Assembly: GCA_003164295.1 (NCBI GenBank)
Contig: PLTA01000045.1
Location: forward strand, 1 to 41,159
Length of the DNA: 41,159 bases
Source: Candidatus Bathyarchaeota archaeon
GTDB lineage: Archaea > Thermoproteota > Bathyarchaeia > Bathyarchaeales > Bathycorpusculaceae
Direction: 5' to 3'
A program made the translations under genes and the position numbers. Position 1 is the stretch's first letter. Each line of letters starts with the position of its first letter. The notes beneath the pieces were generated by a model. It worked only from the letters and a program-made list of their open reading frames with translations. It did no database searches and had not been told where the DNA came from. Of the stretch, positions 23,408 to 32,985 are shown one piece after another.

Positions 23408-26400
23408 TTGGATGTGCAATTTACGGTTAAAAGTAGGCAAAATGCTTCGAACAAACGACTTTTTGACAGTAAAGTACCTAATGATTTTCCCATAGTTGGA
23501 GTCGGCGCATCCGCAGGTGGCTTAGAAGCTTTTAGGGAATTGCTTGAGTTTTTGCCGGTAGATACGGGATTGGCTTTTGTAATCATACAACACCTAGCGA
23601 CAGGTCAAGAGAGTATGTTAACCGACATTCTTTCAAGATTCACTGTAATGGCTGTTCACCAAGTTGAGAATGGCTTGAAAGTAAAACCCAACAATGTTTA
23701 CGTCATTCCTCCTGGATCAACCATGACGCTGTGTAATGGAGCTTTGAAATTAAATCCAAAGGGTAAATCTCTAAGACCTATAGACGATTTTTTAAGGTCT
23801 CTCGCTAATGAACGGAAAACTCAAGCCATCGGAATTGTGCTTTCAGGAACAGGAACTGACGGAACAGAAGGACTTAAAGCGGTTAAAGCTGAAGGCGGAA
23901 TTACTTTCGCACAGAAGCCTGAATCTGCCCAATATGCAGGTATGCCTCAAAGTGCAATATCTTCCGAGGCCGTCGATTTTGTTCTTTTACCAGGCAAGAT
24001 TGCTAAGGAAATTTCAAAAATTGCCCGAAACCCTCACCTTGTTCGTGCTGAAATAATATCTCAAGAGCCCAAAATCTCTAAAGAAACGGGTTTACGCAGA
24101 ATCTTCACGCTACTAAAATCTTCTTTTAACGTAGATTTCACTCACTATAAAGAGACAGTAGTTAACAGGCGTGTTACTCGTCGAATGGTAATTAATCATG
24201 TGGATAACCTAACGAGTTACGCCGATTATTTGGGAACTCAGCCTATTGAACTGAAGGCTCTTTTTGATGATATGCTTATTGGCGTAACAAGCTTCTTTAG
24301 AGAACCCAAAACTTTTGAGACTTTGAAAGAAAAACTGTTACCTGAACTTCTAAAAAATAGAGACCCAAAAGAACCATTAAGATTATGGATTCCAGGATGC
24401 TCCACTGGTGAGGAAGCCTATTCTTTTGCAATTGCAATTCAAGAATTCCTCGAAGAAAACGGGCCCACAGAGGTTCAAGTCCAAATTTTTGGAACCGATG
24501 TGAACGAAAAAAATGTCGACAAAGCGCGCCAAGGAATATACCCCAAGAGCATAGAAGCCGATGTCTCCGAAAGTCGTCTGAAACGATTTTTCACGAGCTT
24601 TAATGGAAGATATCAAATTAATAAACTCGTCCGCGACAAGTGCGTATTTGCTAAACAAGACCTAACAGCCGATCCACCCTTCTCTAACTTGGATCTTATA
24701 AGCTGTCGCAACATGCTCATATATTTTGATTCTCAACTTCAAGAGAGACTAGTGCCCATCCTACATTATGCGCTGAAACCAAATGGTTTTCTAATATTAG
24801 GCGAATCTGAAAGCATAGGCAAATTTACCACTCTTTTTGAACCAGTAAATAAGAAAAGTTTTATTTATACTAAACGGATCGGTCAGTCGCGCGTTAACTT
24901 TGGCGTTAATTTCGGGTTTGAAGCCTTGGTTCCTCATACTGGAAAAGCAGTTCCAAAGGAAACTCGCAAAAAAGACCCAAGTGTCCTTCTGCGGGAAGAA
25001 GTGGATCGACTTCTAATAACAGAATATGTCCCTGCCGCGATGTTAGTCAACAACAATCTCGATATTCTTGTTTTCCGCGGCAACGTAACTCCTTATCTTT
25101 CGCCTGAATCAGGGCAAACAAGTTTGAACGTGACAAAAATTCTTCGTAAAGAATTGCGCTCAGAAGTTCAAACATTAGTTTACAGGGCCAAAAAGGAGAA
25201 CAAACCAGTTACAGAAGAGGCAATACGTTTTCAGTCAGGTGAATTACAGAAGACAGTGAATATTCAGGTCATCCCGTTGCATCGTGAAGAGCCTTTCTTT
25301 CTGGTGTTGTTTGATGATGTAAGTTCAGCGGCAGCGCATCTGCGTCAGACAATTGAGCTTACAGTATCGCCTGAAGGACGCGAGAACGTTAAAGATAATC
25401 AAATTCGAGAATTAAGCGAAGAATTGGAGTCTTCTAAGCAGACCTTAAAAAATGTCTTAGAAAACCAAGAGGCAACCAATGAAGAGTTGCGTTCTGCGAT
25501 GGAGGAAGTGCAATCGAGCAATGAAGAGTTACAGAGTACAAATGAGGAGTTGGAGACAGCTAAAGAAGAGCTACAGTCGAGCAATGAAGAACTAACTACT
25601 TTGAATGATGAATTAAAGAATAGAAATCAATCTTTGGGTAGACTAAATGATAATGTTGAGAATCTAAATAGAAACGTTGATTCAGCCGTTGTAATGGTGG
25701 ATTGTGACTTAAAGATTAGACTTTTCACTCTCTCGGCACAAAAAATTCTGAATTTTGTTCCTTCCGATACTGGATTGCCAATATCTAACTTGAATCTTGG
25801 GATTTCCATTCCAGATTTAGAGGAAACTATCCAAGGCGTAATTACAAGTCTTAACAGTGTTGAAAAGGAAGTTAACGATAAAACTGGGCGTTTTTATGAG
25901 CTTAGGATTCGACCATACATCGCGGAGGGAAAAAGAGTAGATGGTGCAGTTTTATCATTTGTAGATATTGATTTATTGAAGAAACATGAAGATGAATTAC
26001 AAGTCGAAAAAGAAAAATTTAGAACGCTTACAGAAAACTCGCCAGATGTCATTGCAAGATTTGATAGAAATCTACGTTACCTGTATGTAAATTCGCCTAT
26101 TCAAGAATTGTCAGGTGTCTCTCCAAAGGGCATAGTGGGCAAGAAAAATGAAGAAGTAGGTTTACCCAAAAAATTTGTTGAAAGCTGGAACAAAGTCCTT
26201 CAGAACGTCATCAAAACTGGTAAGATTGAAAAAGGCGAATTTAATTTTTCATACCTGGAAGGCTACCAAGTTTATCAATATGTTATCGTTCCCGAATTTT
26301 CAGTAAAAAGCGACGCTGTCGAGACAGTTTTATCTCTTATCAAAGACATTACAGAAAGCACGGAATTAAGAGATGCGTTGGCTGAAAGTGAGCAAAAATA

Positions 26401-28456
26401 CCGTACAATTGTTGAAACTGCAGCGGAAGGTATAGTGGTCGCTAAACCTGATGGTACCCACATCTTTGTTAATGCTAGGCTAGCTCAAATGTTTGGTTAC
26501 TCAATTGATGAACTTCTCAATAAATCAAGCTTTGATCTCTTATTTGAAGAAGAACAAAAAAGACAAGCTTTGAAGATGAGAAAAAGCTTGGAAAATCAAA
26601 AGATTCAGTATGCCGAATTTGAATTCCGCCGAAAAGACGGATCTGTTCTATGGGCCGCTTGCAATTCCTCACCACTTTTTGATAAGAACGGCAAACACAT
26701 AGCTAACCTATCTCTGATTAGCGATATTACTGATCGTAAGAAAGCTGAAGATAAGATTAGGTTTGAGGCTGAAAAATTAAATCGCGTAATGGAAAACGAC
26801 CAAGATTTAACTATGCTTACAAACACTGATGGTGTAATTCTTTATGTTAATTCAGCTTTAAAGCAAATTACCGGTTACGACAAAAACGAATTGGTGAATA
26901 AAAGCCCTTGGCTTGTTCACCCAGAAGACTCTGACCGGGCTAAAGAAATTTTTAATTCTGTTTTGAAGGGAAAAAACACGGAATTTGAACATCGAATAAT
27001 TACTAAAGATGGACAAACAAAATGGGTTATTCATACAACCTCTTCGATAATGGAGCAAGGCAAGGTTATTGAGTTCGTAAGCACAATTAAGGATATCACG
27101 GAGCGCAAAAAAGCTGAATTTGAACGCGAAGTCATGGTTGAGTTTTTGAGAATAGCCAATGCCGCCACAAGCCCTCGGGAGCTTGTAAAGGCAACTGCCG
27201 ATTTCTTCCAGAAGCAGTCTGGTTGCGAAGCAGTCGGTATTAGGCTCAAAGAAGGAGAGGGGTACCCGTATTATGTGACGAGAGGTTTCCCGCCCGAACA
27301 TGTTCGCCTTGAGAACCAGATATGCGCAAGAGACGATGCAGGATATATTGTCCGAGATTCTGAAGGCAAGCCGATTATCGAATGTATGTGCGGCGCCGTG
27401 GTATCAGGAAAGTTTGACCCAAGCAAAGATTTCTTCACCCAAAAAAGCAGTTTTTGGACAAACAACACCACTTTACTTCTTGCCACAACAACTGCTGAAT
27501 CACGTGGAAAAACGCGAAACTGCTGCAACCGCGAGGGCTACGAGTCAATTGCCCTGATTCCTTTGGCTATCGGAGAAAACCGGTTAGGACTACTTCAGCT
27601 AAATGACAAGCGAAAAGGCATGTTTACACTTGAAACGATTCAGATGTGGGAAAGAATAGCTGACCGTTTAGCGTCCGCTTTGGCAAGGACAATGGCTCAG
27701 GAAGCTTTGCTTGAAAGTGAACTGCGGTATAAAGGTCTCGCTAATCATTTTGAAGCACTTGTTGAGGAACGTACTAAGCAGCTTAAGGATTCTGAGCGGT
27801 TGGCGGCTATTGGCACAGTAGCTGGTATGGTGGGGCATGATATTCGAAACCCGCTACAAGCAATTAGCGGAGATGTTTATTTAGCTAAGACAGACTTGGC
27901 TTCAATGCCTGATAACGAAGAGAAAAAGAACATTCAAGAAAGCTTAATAGAAATTGAAAAGAACACTCAATACATAAACAAAATAGTTGCCGATCTCCAA
28001 GACTTCGCTAAACCGCCCACACCAAAAATCGAGGAAACCGATCTTGAACAAATAATAAAGTCTGCTTTAGCTAATATTGAAATCCCAGAAAACATAACAT
28101 CCGCAAGTTACATTGAAAAAGGTATTCCAAAAATAAACGCTGACCCGACTTACCTGCAACGAATCTTAATAAACTTATCTAACAATGCTATACAAGCTAT
28201 GCCAAACGGCGGGAAACTTACCATATCAGCCACGATCAACAATAACAAAGCTTCAATCACCGTTCAAGACACTGGCGAAGGTATTCCTGAGAATGTCAAA
28301 AGCAAGATATTCACTCCGTTAATGACTACAAAAGTAAAGGGACAGGGTTTCGGTTTAGCTGCTGTGAAAAGATTTACAGAAGCAATGGGTGGAACTGTCA
28401 GATTTGAAACTGAAACTGGCAAAGGAACTAAATTCATTGTTGAATTGCCCCCTTAG
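23408..28456 (+). CDS. CheB-CheR-PAS-GAF-histidine kinase fusion protein
   Basis: The 1682-residue protein has these domains in order. CheB methylesterase-like (about 25-205): GASAGG with Ser35, His62 in IIQHL, Asp151 in GTGTDGTEGLKA. CheR methyltransferase (about 215-490): PGCSTGEEAYS SAM loop. PAS-like linker. Coiled coil 665-755 with NEEL/SNEEL repeats. PAS domains about 755-860, 870-985, 995-1112 and 1125-1235. GAF (about 1245-1430) with Cys1273, 1306, 1326, 1328, 1372, 1373. HisKA with His1477 in VGHDIRNPLQ. HATPase with NLSNNAIQA, DTGEGIP and GFGLAAVK. No response regulator or receptor lies nearby, so it is an orphan. Start TTG 23408 (GTG at 23414). Probably cytoplasmic; no membrane helix. 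Confidence 0.88.
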   Translation: MDVQFTVKSRQNASNKRLFDSKVPNDFPIVGVGASAGGLEAFRELLEFLPVDTGLAFVIIQHLATGQESMLTDILSRFTVMAVHQVENGLKVKPNNVYVIPPGSTMTLCNGALKLNPKGKSLRPIDDFLRSLANERKTQAIGIVLSGTGTDGTEGLKAVKAEGGITFAQKPESAQYAGMPQSAISSEAVDFVLLPGKIAKEISKIARNPHLVRAEIISQEPKISKETGLRRIFTLLKSSFNVDFTHYKETVVNRRVTRRMVINHVDNLTSYADYLGTQPIELKALFDDMLIGVTSFFREPKTFETLKEKLLPELLKNRDPKEPLRLWIPGCSTGEEAYSFAIAIQEFLEENGPTEVQVQIFGTDVNEKNVDKARQGIYPKSIEADVSESRLKRFFTSFNGRYQINKLVRDKCVFAKQDLTADPPFSNLDLISCRNMLIYFDSQLQERLVPILHYALKPNGFLILGESESIGKFTTLFEPVNKKSFIYTKRIGQSRVNFGVNFGFEALVPHTGKAVPKETRKKDPSVLLREEVDRLLITEYVPAAMLVNNNLDILVFRGNVTPYLSPESGQTSLNVTKILRKELRSEVQTLVYRAKKENKPVTEEAIRFQSGELQKTVNIQVIPLHREEPFFLVLFDDVSSAAAHLRQTIELTVSPEGRENVKDNQIRELSEELESSKQTLKNVLENQEATNEELRSAMEEVQSSNEELQSTNEELETAKEELQSSNEELTTLNDELKNRNQSLGRLNDNVENLNRNVDSAVVMVDCDLKIRLFTLSAQKILNFVPSDTGLPISNLNLGISIPDLEETIQGVITSLNSVEKEVNDKTGRFYELRIRPYIAEGKRVDGAVLSFVDIDLLKKHEDELQVEKEKFRTLTENSPDVIARFDRNLRYLYVNSPIQELSGVSPKGIVGKKNEEVGLPKKFVESWNKVLQNVIKTGKIEKGEFNFSYLEGYQVYQYVIVPEFSVKSDAVETVLSLIKDITESTELRDALAESEQKYRTIVETAAEGIVVAKPDGTHIFVNARLAQMFGYSIDELLNKSSFDLLFEEEQKRQALKMRKSLENQKIQYAEFEFRRKDGSVLWAACNSSPLFDKNGKHIANLSLISDITDRKKAEDKIRFEAEKLNRVMENDQDLTMLTNTDGVILYVNSALKQITGYDKNELVNKSPWLVHPEDSDRAKEIFNSVLKGKNTEFEHRIITKDGQTKWVIHTTSSIMEQGKVIEFVSTIKDITERKKAEFEREVMVEFLRIANAATSPRELVKATADFFQKQSGCEAVGIRLKEGEGYPYYVTRGFPPEHVRLENQICARDDAGYIVRDSEGKPIIECMCGAVVSGKFDPSKDFFTQKSSFWTNNTTLLLATTTAESRGKTRNCCNREGYESIALIPLAIGENRLGLLQLNDKRKGMFTLETIQMWERIADRLASALARTMAQEALLESELRYKGLANHFEALVEERTKQLKDSERLAAIGTVAGMVGHDIRNPLQAISGDVYLAKTDLASMPDNEEKKNIQESLIEIEKNTQYINKIVADLQDFAKPPTPKIEETDLEQIIKSALANIEIPENITSASYIEKGIPKINADPTYLQRILINLSNNAIQAMPNGGKLTISATINNNKASITVQDTGEGIPENVKSKIFTPLMTTKVKGQGFGLAAVKRFTEAMGGTVRFETETGKGTKFIVELPP

Positions 28457-28490
28457 GTTTGAGCAATAAGAATGAAGAAAATACTTTAAG

Positions 28491-29792
28491 GTGTCAAATT
28501 TGGTTTCTGAAAAAAATTCGCGTTTTCATGGGTGTCAGATAGCAACCACTAATTCAGTGAAACAACACAAACTCAGAAAATTCATCGCCTGCATGTCGGA
28601 TAAAAAGGGGCGTGGACTGGAGTTTGTTTCGCTTTACATACCTCAAAAAGCACCGATAGATGAAGTAGTTGCACTTCTCAAGCAAGAACCTGATTGTGCT
28701 GCCCCAAAATCAGAGAGCGACAGAGACGCGAAAGATCGCCTTGTAAAAGCTCTTAAAAAAACCATCGGAAGCCTAAAACTTCAAGCGAAAATTTCAGAGA
28801 ATGGGCTTGCAATCTTTGCTGAAGCTTCCAATGCGAGCAATGCAGATGGCGAAGATTTGAGTGTTGAAGAAATTATCCCACCAGAACCACTCACATCCTT
28901 TCTTTACCAGATTGACGACCACTTCCATTTAGAACCACTCAGAGAAATGCTGAGAAACCAAAAAGTTGTGGGCTTTATCGCATTGGATTCAAAGGAAGCC
29001 AGCTTTGGAGTGCTTAATGGTGAACAATTTGAATTAATCGAAAATATTACATCGGGCGTTTCGGGCAAGTCTGGAAAAGGTGGATCAAGCCAAAGAAGAT
29101 ACGAAAGAGAACGCGACATGGCAATCACAAACTTTTTCCACCGCATTGCAGAACATGCGGCAAAGGCGTTTCTTGAAAACCATCAGGTCACGGCGATGAT
29201 ACTTGGTGGGCCAGGTCAAACAAAAGAGGATTTCTTGAAAGGCGATTTCTTGCATTATGAGTTGCAGAACGCTGTTTTGAGCACTGTTGATACTCAATCT
29301 GCTAGCAAAGAAGCGCTGAGAGAGATGCTTGACAAATCAGTTGAGGTGCGGCAGAATATGTGTGCGCCTGATGAGCGGCGAATTGTACAGCGCCTCTTGG
29401 CAGCTGTGGCTAAGCAGGATGGTTTGGCGATTTACGGGTTAGATACAGTGTTAATTGGACTTAAAACTGGTAAAGTGGAGGTTGCATTGGTGACCAATAA
29501 TACGGATATGGTGGAAATTGATGTTGTATGCAAAAAATGTAGCTTATCAAGGGCAAAAATTGTTGACACGGCAAAGAAGGTTCAGGTCACGCAGGAAATG
29601 ATTTCGCAGCCATGCGAGAGTTGCAGTGCGGTTGATTATGAAGTGGAAGAGAAGGACGTAATTGATGTTTTGGAAGATTTGGCCTCACAGACAAACGCCC
29701 GCGTAGAAGTGATATCGACGGAGTCGAATGAAAAAGCTCAGCTTTCGGCTTTGAGTGGCTTCGCAGCTATCCTAAGGTACAGACTCCAATAG
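28491..29792 (+). CDS. aRF1-family release-factor paralogue lacking NIKS and with altered GGQ
   Basis: The 433-residue protein has the aRF1/eRF1 three-domain layout. N domain (about 25-130): HKLRKFIACMSDKKGRGLEFVSLYIP. M domain with the catalytic loop. C domain with two CxxC knuckles (CKKC and CESC) and the ending SGFAAILRYRL, typical of aRF1. The catalytic GGQ reads GKGGSSQRRYER (Gly197-Gly198-Ser-Ser-Gln201): the Gln is shifted by two. The NIKS decoding motif is absent; the region holds DCAAPKSESDRDAK. It is therefore probably a paralogue with a ribosome-related task (rescue or quality control), not the main terminator. Start GTG 28491, 34 nt after the kinase fusion gene. Confidence 0.82.
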   Translation: MSNLVSEKNSRFHGCQIATTNSVKQHKLRKFIACMSDKKGRGLEFVSLYIPQKAPIDEVVALLKQEPDCAAPKSESDRDAKDRLVKALKKTIGSLKLQAKISENGLAIFAEASNASNADGEDLSVEEIIPPEPLTSFLYQIDDHFHLEPLREMLRNQKVVGFIALDSKEASFGVLNGEQFELIENITSGVSGKSGKGGSSQRRYERERDMAITNFFHRIAEHAAKAFLENHQVTAMILGGPGQTKEDFLKGDFLHYELQNAVLSTVDTQSASKEALREMLDKSVEVRQNMCAPDERRIVQRLLAAVAKQDGLAIYGLDTVLIGLKTGKVEVALVTNNTDMVEIDVVCKKCSLSRAKIVDTAKKVQVTQEMISQPCESCSAVDYEVEEKDVIDVLEDLASQTNARVEVISTESNEKAQLSALSGFAAILRYRLQ

Positions 29793-29878
29793 TGATTGCG
29801 ATATATTGCGGTTATAGAAATCTGACTTATTTATTTTCAAGATGAAGTTTTATTATAGAATACAAGGGAAAATTGTAG

Positions 29879-30486
29879 ATGCTCGAAAAAAACCTCAAAC
29901 CGTCAGTTACAGAGTTTTTAGTGGTGCTCGCCATTTTGCTAACTGCCTTTGTGGCCTCATCCAATTTGGCTTCTGCAAGCGGTGGGTCAATTTCGCAGGC
30001 AAATAGCTACCCCAAAATGGCTGCAAATATAGTGCCATCGCCCATTTCACTTATCAACTTACTGCAGTTAACACTAACACGACTATTTCAGTGAGCATTG
30101 ATGGTGGACCACTTGTACCCATGGTTTTTGAAGGCATACAAAATGAATTAGCCAATGACGATACTGGCCCGAATGAGAGGTGTACTTGGCAAGTAACAAT
30201 CCCAGCTATTACGTCTCCTGGAAATCACACATACCAATTTTTCAGTCACTACTATGTATGGCAAGATACCGACCAATACTGGGCTGAATTCAACGCTCGC
30301 TCCATTGTTAACTCGTTTTCAATCGCTGCCCCCGACTCAAACCAGCCAACATTAGCTCCCAAATCCACCGACGTTCCACAACAACAAACGATCCCAGAAT
30401 TACAATCTTGGATACTTTTGCCACTTATCGGCGCAACAACGCTAATGGTATCGGCATTTGTGAAAAAGAGGTTACCTCAAAAATAG
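29879..30486 (+). pseudogene. secreted/anchored protein, frameshifted
   Basis: The first frame (ATG 29879) gives a signal peptide (about 15-35, LVVLAILLTAFVASSNLASA) and ends at 30094. The second frame continues as FTYQLTAVNTNTTISVSIDGG and runs to 30486, with an N-terminal beta-sandwich-like segment. It ends IPELQSWILLPLIGATT, a hydrophobic helix and KKRLPQK, the same anchor layout as the glycosidase-like protein at 10884. The switch lies in the CCCCAAAA stretch near 30012-30019, where one extra C restores the frame. Together they form one surface protein of about 200 residues. The break is probably an assembly indel. Function unknown. Confidence 0.65.
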
Positions 30487-30533
30487 CTGCGTTAAGATTT
30501 TTGCAAGTTTGTCCCTAGAAACACGGAAATGTT

Positions 30534-31571
30534 TTAGTTAACGGGTTTTTTGAACGCGACAAAATCTTTGTTGTAATAAACTTGGGTCTCGCAGATTATG
30601 GCTGATACGTATTTGAGCGGGGTTATGTCGAAAGCTGGGTTCATGACATTTATGCCGTCGGGTGCGATTTGTTGGGAACCGATGCGAGTGACTTCTTCGG
30701 GTTTGCGTTCTTCAATAATCACATCAGATGCCTTGTGCGCAAGGTCGAAGGTGGATTTTGGCGCTGCAACATAAAACGGGATCCCATGTTCATGTGCCAG
30801 CACTGCCACTGAGTACGTGCCGATCTTATTCACCACCCCATCCTGGACGATGCGGTCAGAACCCACAATAACTTTGTCCACAAGCCCTTTGCTCATAACG
30901 TAACCCGCCATGTTATCCGTTATCAACGTTACAGGTATTCCATCGCGTTTTAGCTCGTATGCCGTAAGCCGAGCACCCTGTAGGAGTGGACGGGTTTCGT
31001 CAGCGATAACTTTTATTTTTTTTCCTTGTCCCCAAGCTGCCCGAATGACACCCAAAGCAGTGCCATACTCAACGGTTGCAAGTTCGCCTGCGTTGCAATG
31101 AGTCAAAAGCGTGTCGCCGTCCTTGATTAGTATTGAGCCGTTTTTGCCTATTGCGCGGTTTTGGGCGGCGTCTTCATCGGCTATTTTCTGTGCTTCCTCG
31201 ATAACTATGTCTTTGAGCTCTTCGAGGCTGCCTGAAACACTTCGAGCTTTGTTTAAGACTCTATCAATGCCCCAGAATAGGTTCACAGCTGTTGGACGTT
31301 GACACTTGATAATTGAGCCTGCATCCTCAAGCTCCGAAAGCAGTTTTTCTTTGGTTTTTGCTTTTGAATGATAAGCTGCCAATGCGACGCCGAATCCTGC
31401 GGCCGCACCGAGAAGGGGAGCGCCTCGAACGCGGAGAGTCTTTATGGCTTCAGCCATCTGCTCAACAGTTGTAATTTCTAAAGTGACTTCTTGAAGGGGA
31501 AGTTTGGTTTGGTCTGGTGTTATGACGGTTCCGTTTTGCCACTTTATCATCCGCATGTTCAAGTTCTCCAA
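30534..31571 (-). CDS. mtnA: S-methyl-5-thioribose-1-phosphate isomerase
   Basis: This 345-residue enzyme isomerises methylthioribose-1-phosphate to the ribulose form in the methionine salvage pathway. MtnA marks are RVRGAPLLGAAAGFG, the catalytic Cys in LTHCNAGELATVEYG, TRPLLQGARLTAYEL and the catalytic Asp in VGSDRIVQDG. The true start may be the ATG of MRMIKW, 5 codons in. Relatives that isomerise ribose-1,5-bisphosphate (AMP pathway) are similar; HCNAG with GARLTA points to MtnA. Last gene of the minus-strand set gfcR-VOC-mtnA. Confidence 0.88.
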   Translation of the reverse strand: MENLNMRMIKWQNGTVITPDQTKLPLQEVTLEITTVEQMAEAIKTLRVRGAPLLGAAAGFGVALAAYHSKAKTKEKLLSELEDAGSIIKCQRPTAVNLFWGIDRVLNKARSVSGSLEELKDIVIEEAQKIADEDAAQNRAIGKNGSILIKDGDTLLTHCNAGELATVEYGTALGVIRAAWGQGKKIKVIADETRPLLQGARLTAYELKRDGIPVTLITDNMAGYVMSKGLVDKVIVGSDRIVQDGVVNKIGTYSVAVLAHEHGIPFYVAAPKSTFDLAHKASDVIIEERKPEEVTRIGSQQIAPDGINVMNPAFDITPLKYVSAIICETQVYYNKDFVAFKKPVN

Positions 31572-31628
31572 TGAATTTGTAATTAGACTTACTTAGTTGG
31601 ATAGTGTCGTGTTAAAGATTTTCGATAA

Positions 31629-32039
31629 CTATTGACTAAACTCTCGTTGTACCAAATCGTAGAGATTGCCGTAGAGGTCCTCAAAAACAACTTCAGTTCC
31701 CCACATTTGCTTTGTTGGTTCTCCGTAAAATTTTATGCCCTTTGCTTTCATGGCTTCGTAGTCAGGTTTGCAATCATCAGTTTCCAAAGTGAATAACGCA
31801 TGGTCTCCGGCCTGCTTTCCCAATGCTTTAACTTTCTCTTCAGTGTCAGCCAAAACAAAAGTTAACTCAAGATCAAGTTGATCCTTTGGCGAAACAGTAA
31901 CCCAGCGCATGTCACCCCATAACTTGGTGTCTTGCCTTTTTAGAAAGCCCATTTTTTCAACGTAAAAAGTTATTGCTTTATCAAAATTTTTTACTAAAAT
32001 TGTTATGTGACCTATTTTCATCTTCTTTAACTCCAACAA
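31629..32039 (-). CDS. glyoxalase/VOC-superfamily protein
   Basis: The 136-residue protein has one VOC betaalphabetabetabeta unit pair: IGHITILVKNFDKAITFYVEKMGF at the N-terminus and EVVFEDLYGNLYDLVQRE at the end. His10 and the late Glu are the usual metal ligands in this fold. Members bind divalent metal and act as isomerases, dioxygenases or binding proteins; the exact reaction is not decided here. It lies between gfcR and mtnA with gaps of 44 and 57 nt on the same strand, so it may belong to that operon. Confidence 0.82.
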   Translation of the reverse strand: MLELKKMKIGHITILVKNFDKAITFYVEKMGFLKRQDTKLWGDMRWVTVSPKDQLDLELTFVLADTEEKVKALGKQAGDHALFTLETDDCKPDYEAMKAKGIKFYGEPTKQMWGTEVVFEDLYGNLYDLVQREFSQ

Positions 32040-32083
32040 TCAAACTTGGAAATGGGAAAGAAAATGTTGCTTTAAGCTCAGGC

Positions 32084-32833
32084 TTAAGATGTGTCAAATG
32101 GGGATTTTAGGGCAGTTACAACTTCAACCGGGGAGTCTTCGCCTGATTTCAGCCGTTTCTTCCATTCTTCGCCAACTGCAATTAACGAGAAGATGCCTGA
32201 AACTTCAGCTTTTGACTTCTTCACTAATGTTACCAGTGCTTCTTGTGTTTCGCCGCTTTTGATCATGTCATCAACGATTAGAACGCTGTCGCGTTTTTTT
32301 ATGGCTTCTTTTGGAATGTAGAGTGTTACGGTTACTCCTGAATCTCTGCCTAAAACAAACGTTTCATCAAGGAATGCTTTGACACCGACTTCTTTATTGC
32401 GTTTTGCAACGATAAGGTTAACACCAAGTGCGTTAGCGACCATTGTAGCTAATGGGATCCCGTCGACGGCTGCAGTTAAAACCTTTGTAACTCTTTTCCC
32501 TGCGAAATTTGCTAGTGCATGGTTTGCGGCTTGTTGCAAAATGTTGTAGTCTCCGACGATTTCGGTGTTATCAAAATATCCATTGTCATCAAATTTTATT
32601 CTGCTTCTGAGTTCGGTTTCTAATCCTACCATTTTGGTGAGGACTCGCCACAATTGTTTGGCTCGTGTTGTGTTTGGTAATACGTGGCCTTTTGCGTAGC
32701 GGCTCAATACAGTGACTGGTAAGCCTGTTTTTGAGGCTAATTCTCGGTAAGTAATATTTCGTTTATATTTTGCTGTCCGTAGCAGTTCGATTGTCATTAA
32801 ACGAAGTTTCAAATCTTCTGCGTGAGTGCTCAA
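32084..32833 (-). CDS. gfcR: HTH-phosphoribosyltransferase transcription factor (GfcR type)
   Basis: The 249-residue protein has an N-terminal helix-turn-helix (about 25-65, NITYRELASKTGLPVTVLSRYAKG) fused to a PRPP-binding type I phosphoribosyltransferase-like domain. The PRPP loop is DSVLIVDDMIKSGET. This architecture defines GfcR, which in haloarchaea controls sugar-catabolic genes by sensing metabolites; it was long mis-annotated as orotate phosphoribosyltransferase. The TTG at 32833 lies after a GGGG ribosome-binding-like stretch. It may regulate the divergent gene and itself through the paired repeats at 32871-32930. Confidence 0.82.
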   Translation of the reverse strand: MSTHAEDLKLRLMTIELLRTAKYKRNITYRELASKTGLPVTVLSRYAKGHVLPNTTRAKQLWRVLTKMVGLETELRSRIKFDDNGYFDNTEIVGDYNILQQAANHALANFAGKRVTKVLTAAVDGIPLATMVANALGVNLIVAKRNKEVGVKAFLDETFVLGRDSGVTVTLYIPKEAIKKRDSVLIVDDMIKSGETQEALVTLVKKSKAEVSGIFSLIAVGEEWKKRLKSGEDSPVEVVTALKSPFDTS

Positions 32834-32870
32834 ATTTACCCCTTCACACTTATGTATATTTACTTGTTAT

Positions 32871-32930
32871 TGTTGGTTGCCAATTTATAGCTTTCTGATT
32901 AAAACAAACAATGAGTAATCTGTTGGTTAC
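32871..32930. promoter_or_regulatory. paired 10-bp direct repeats in the gfcR divergent promoter
   Basis: TGTTGGTTGC (32871-32880) and TGTTGGTTAC (32921-32930) differ in one base and start exactly 50 nt apart, about five helical turns. They lie between gfcR and the divergent membrane gene, so they are candidate operator half-sites for GfcR. No direct proof of binding. Confidence 0.35.
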
Positions 32931-32985
32931 AACGTCGGGCTCAGCAATTTTAACCATTTTTGCATTAAACTTTTTAGAGAGATAA

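Noticed and set aside
26605..27557. ORFs up to 147 codons inside the kinase fusion, other frames
   Set aside because: They are shadows of the PAS/GAF coding region, with no ribosome binding sites or family features.
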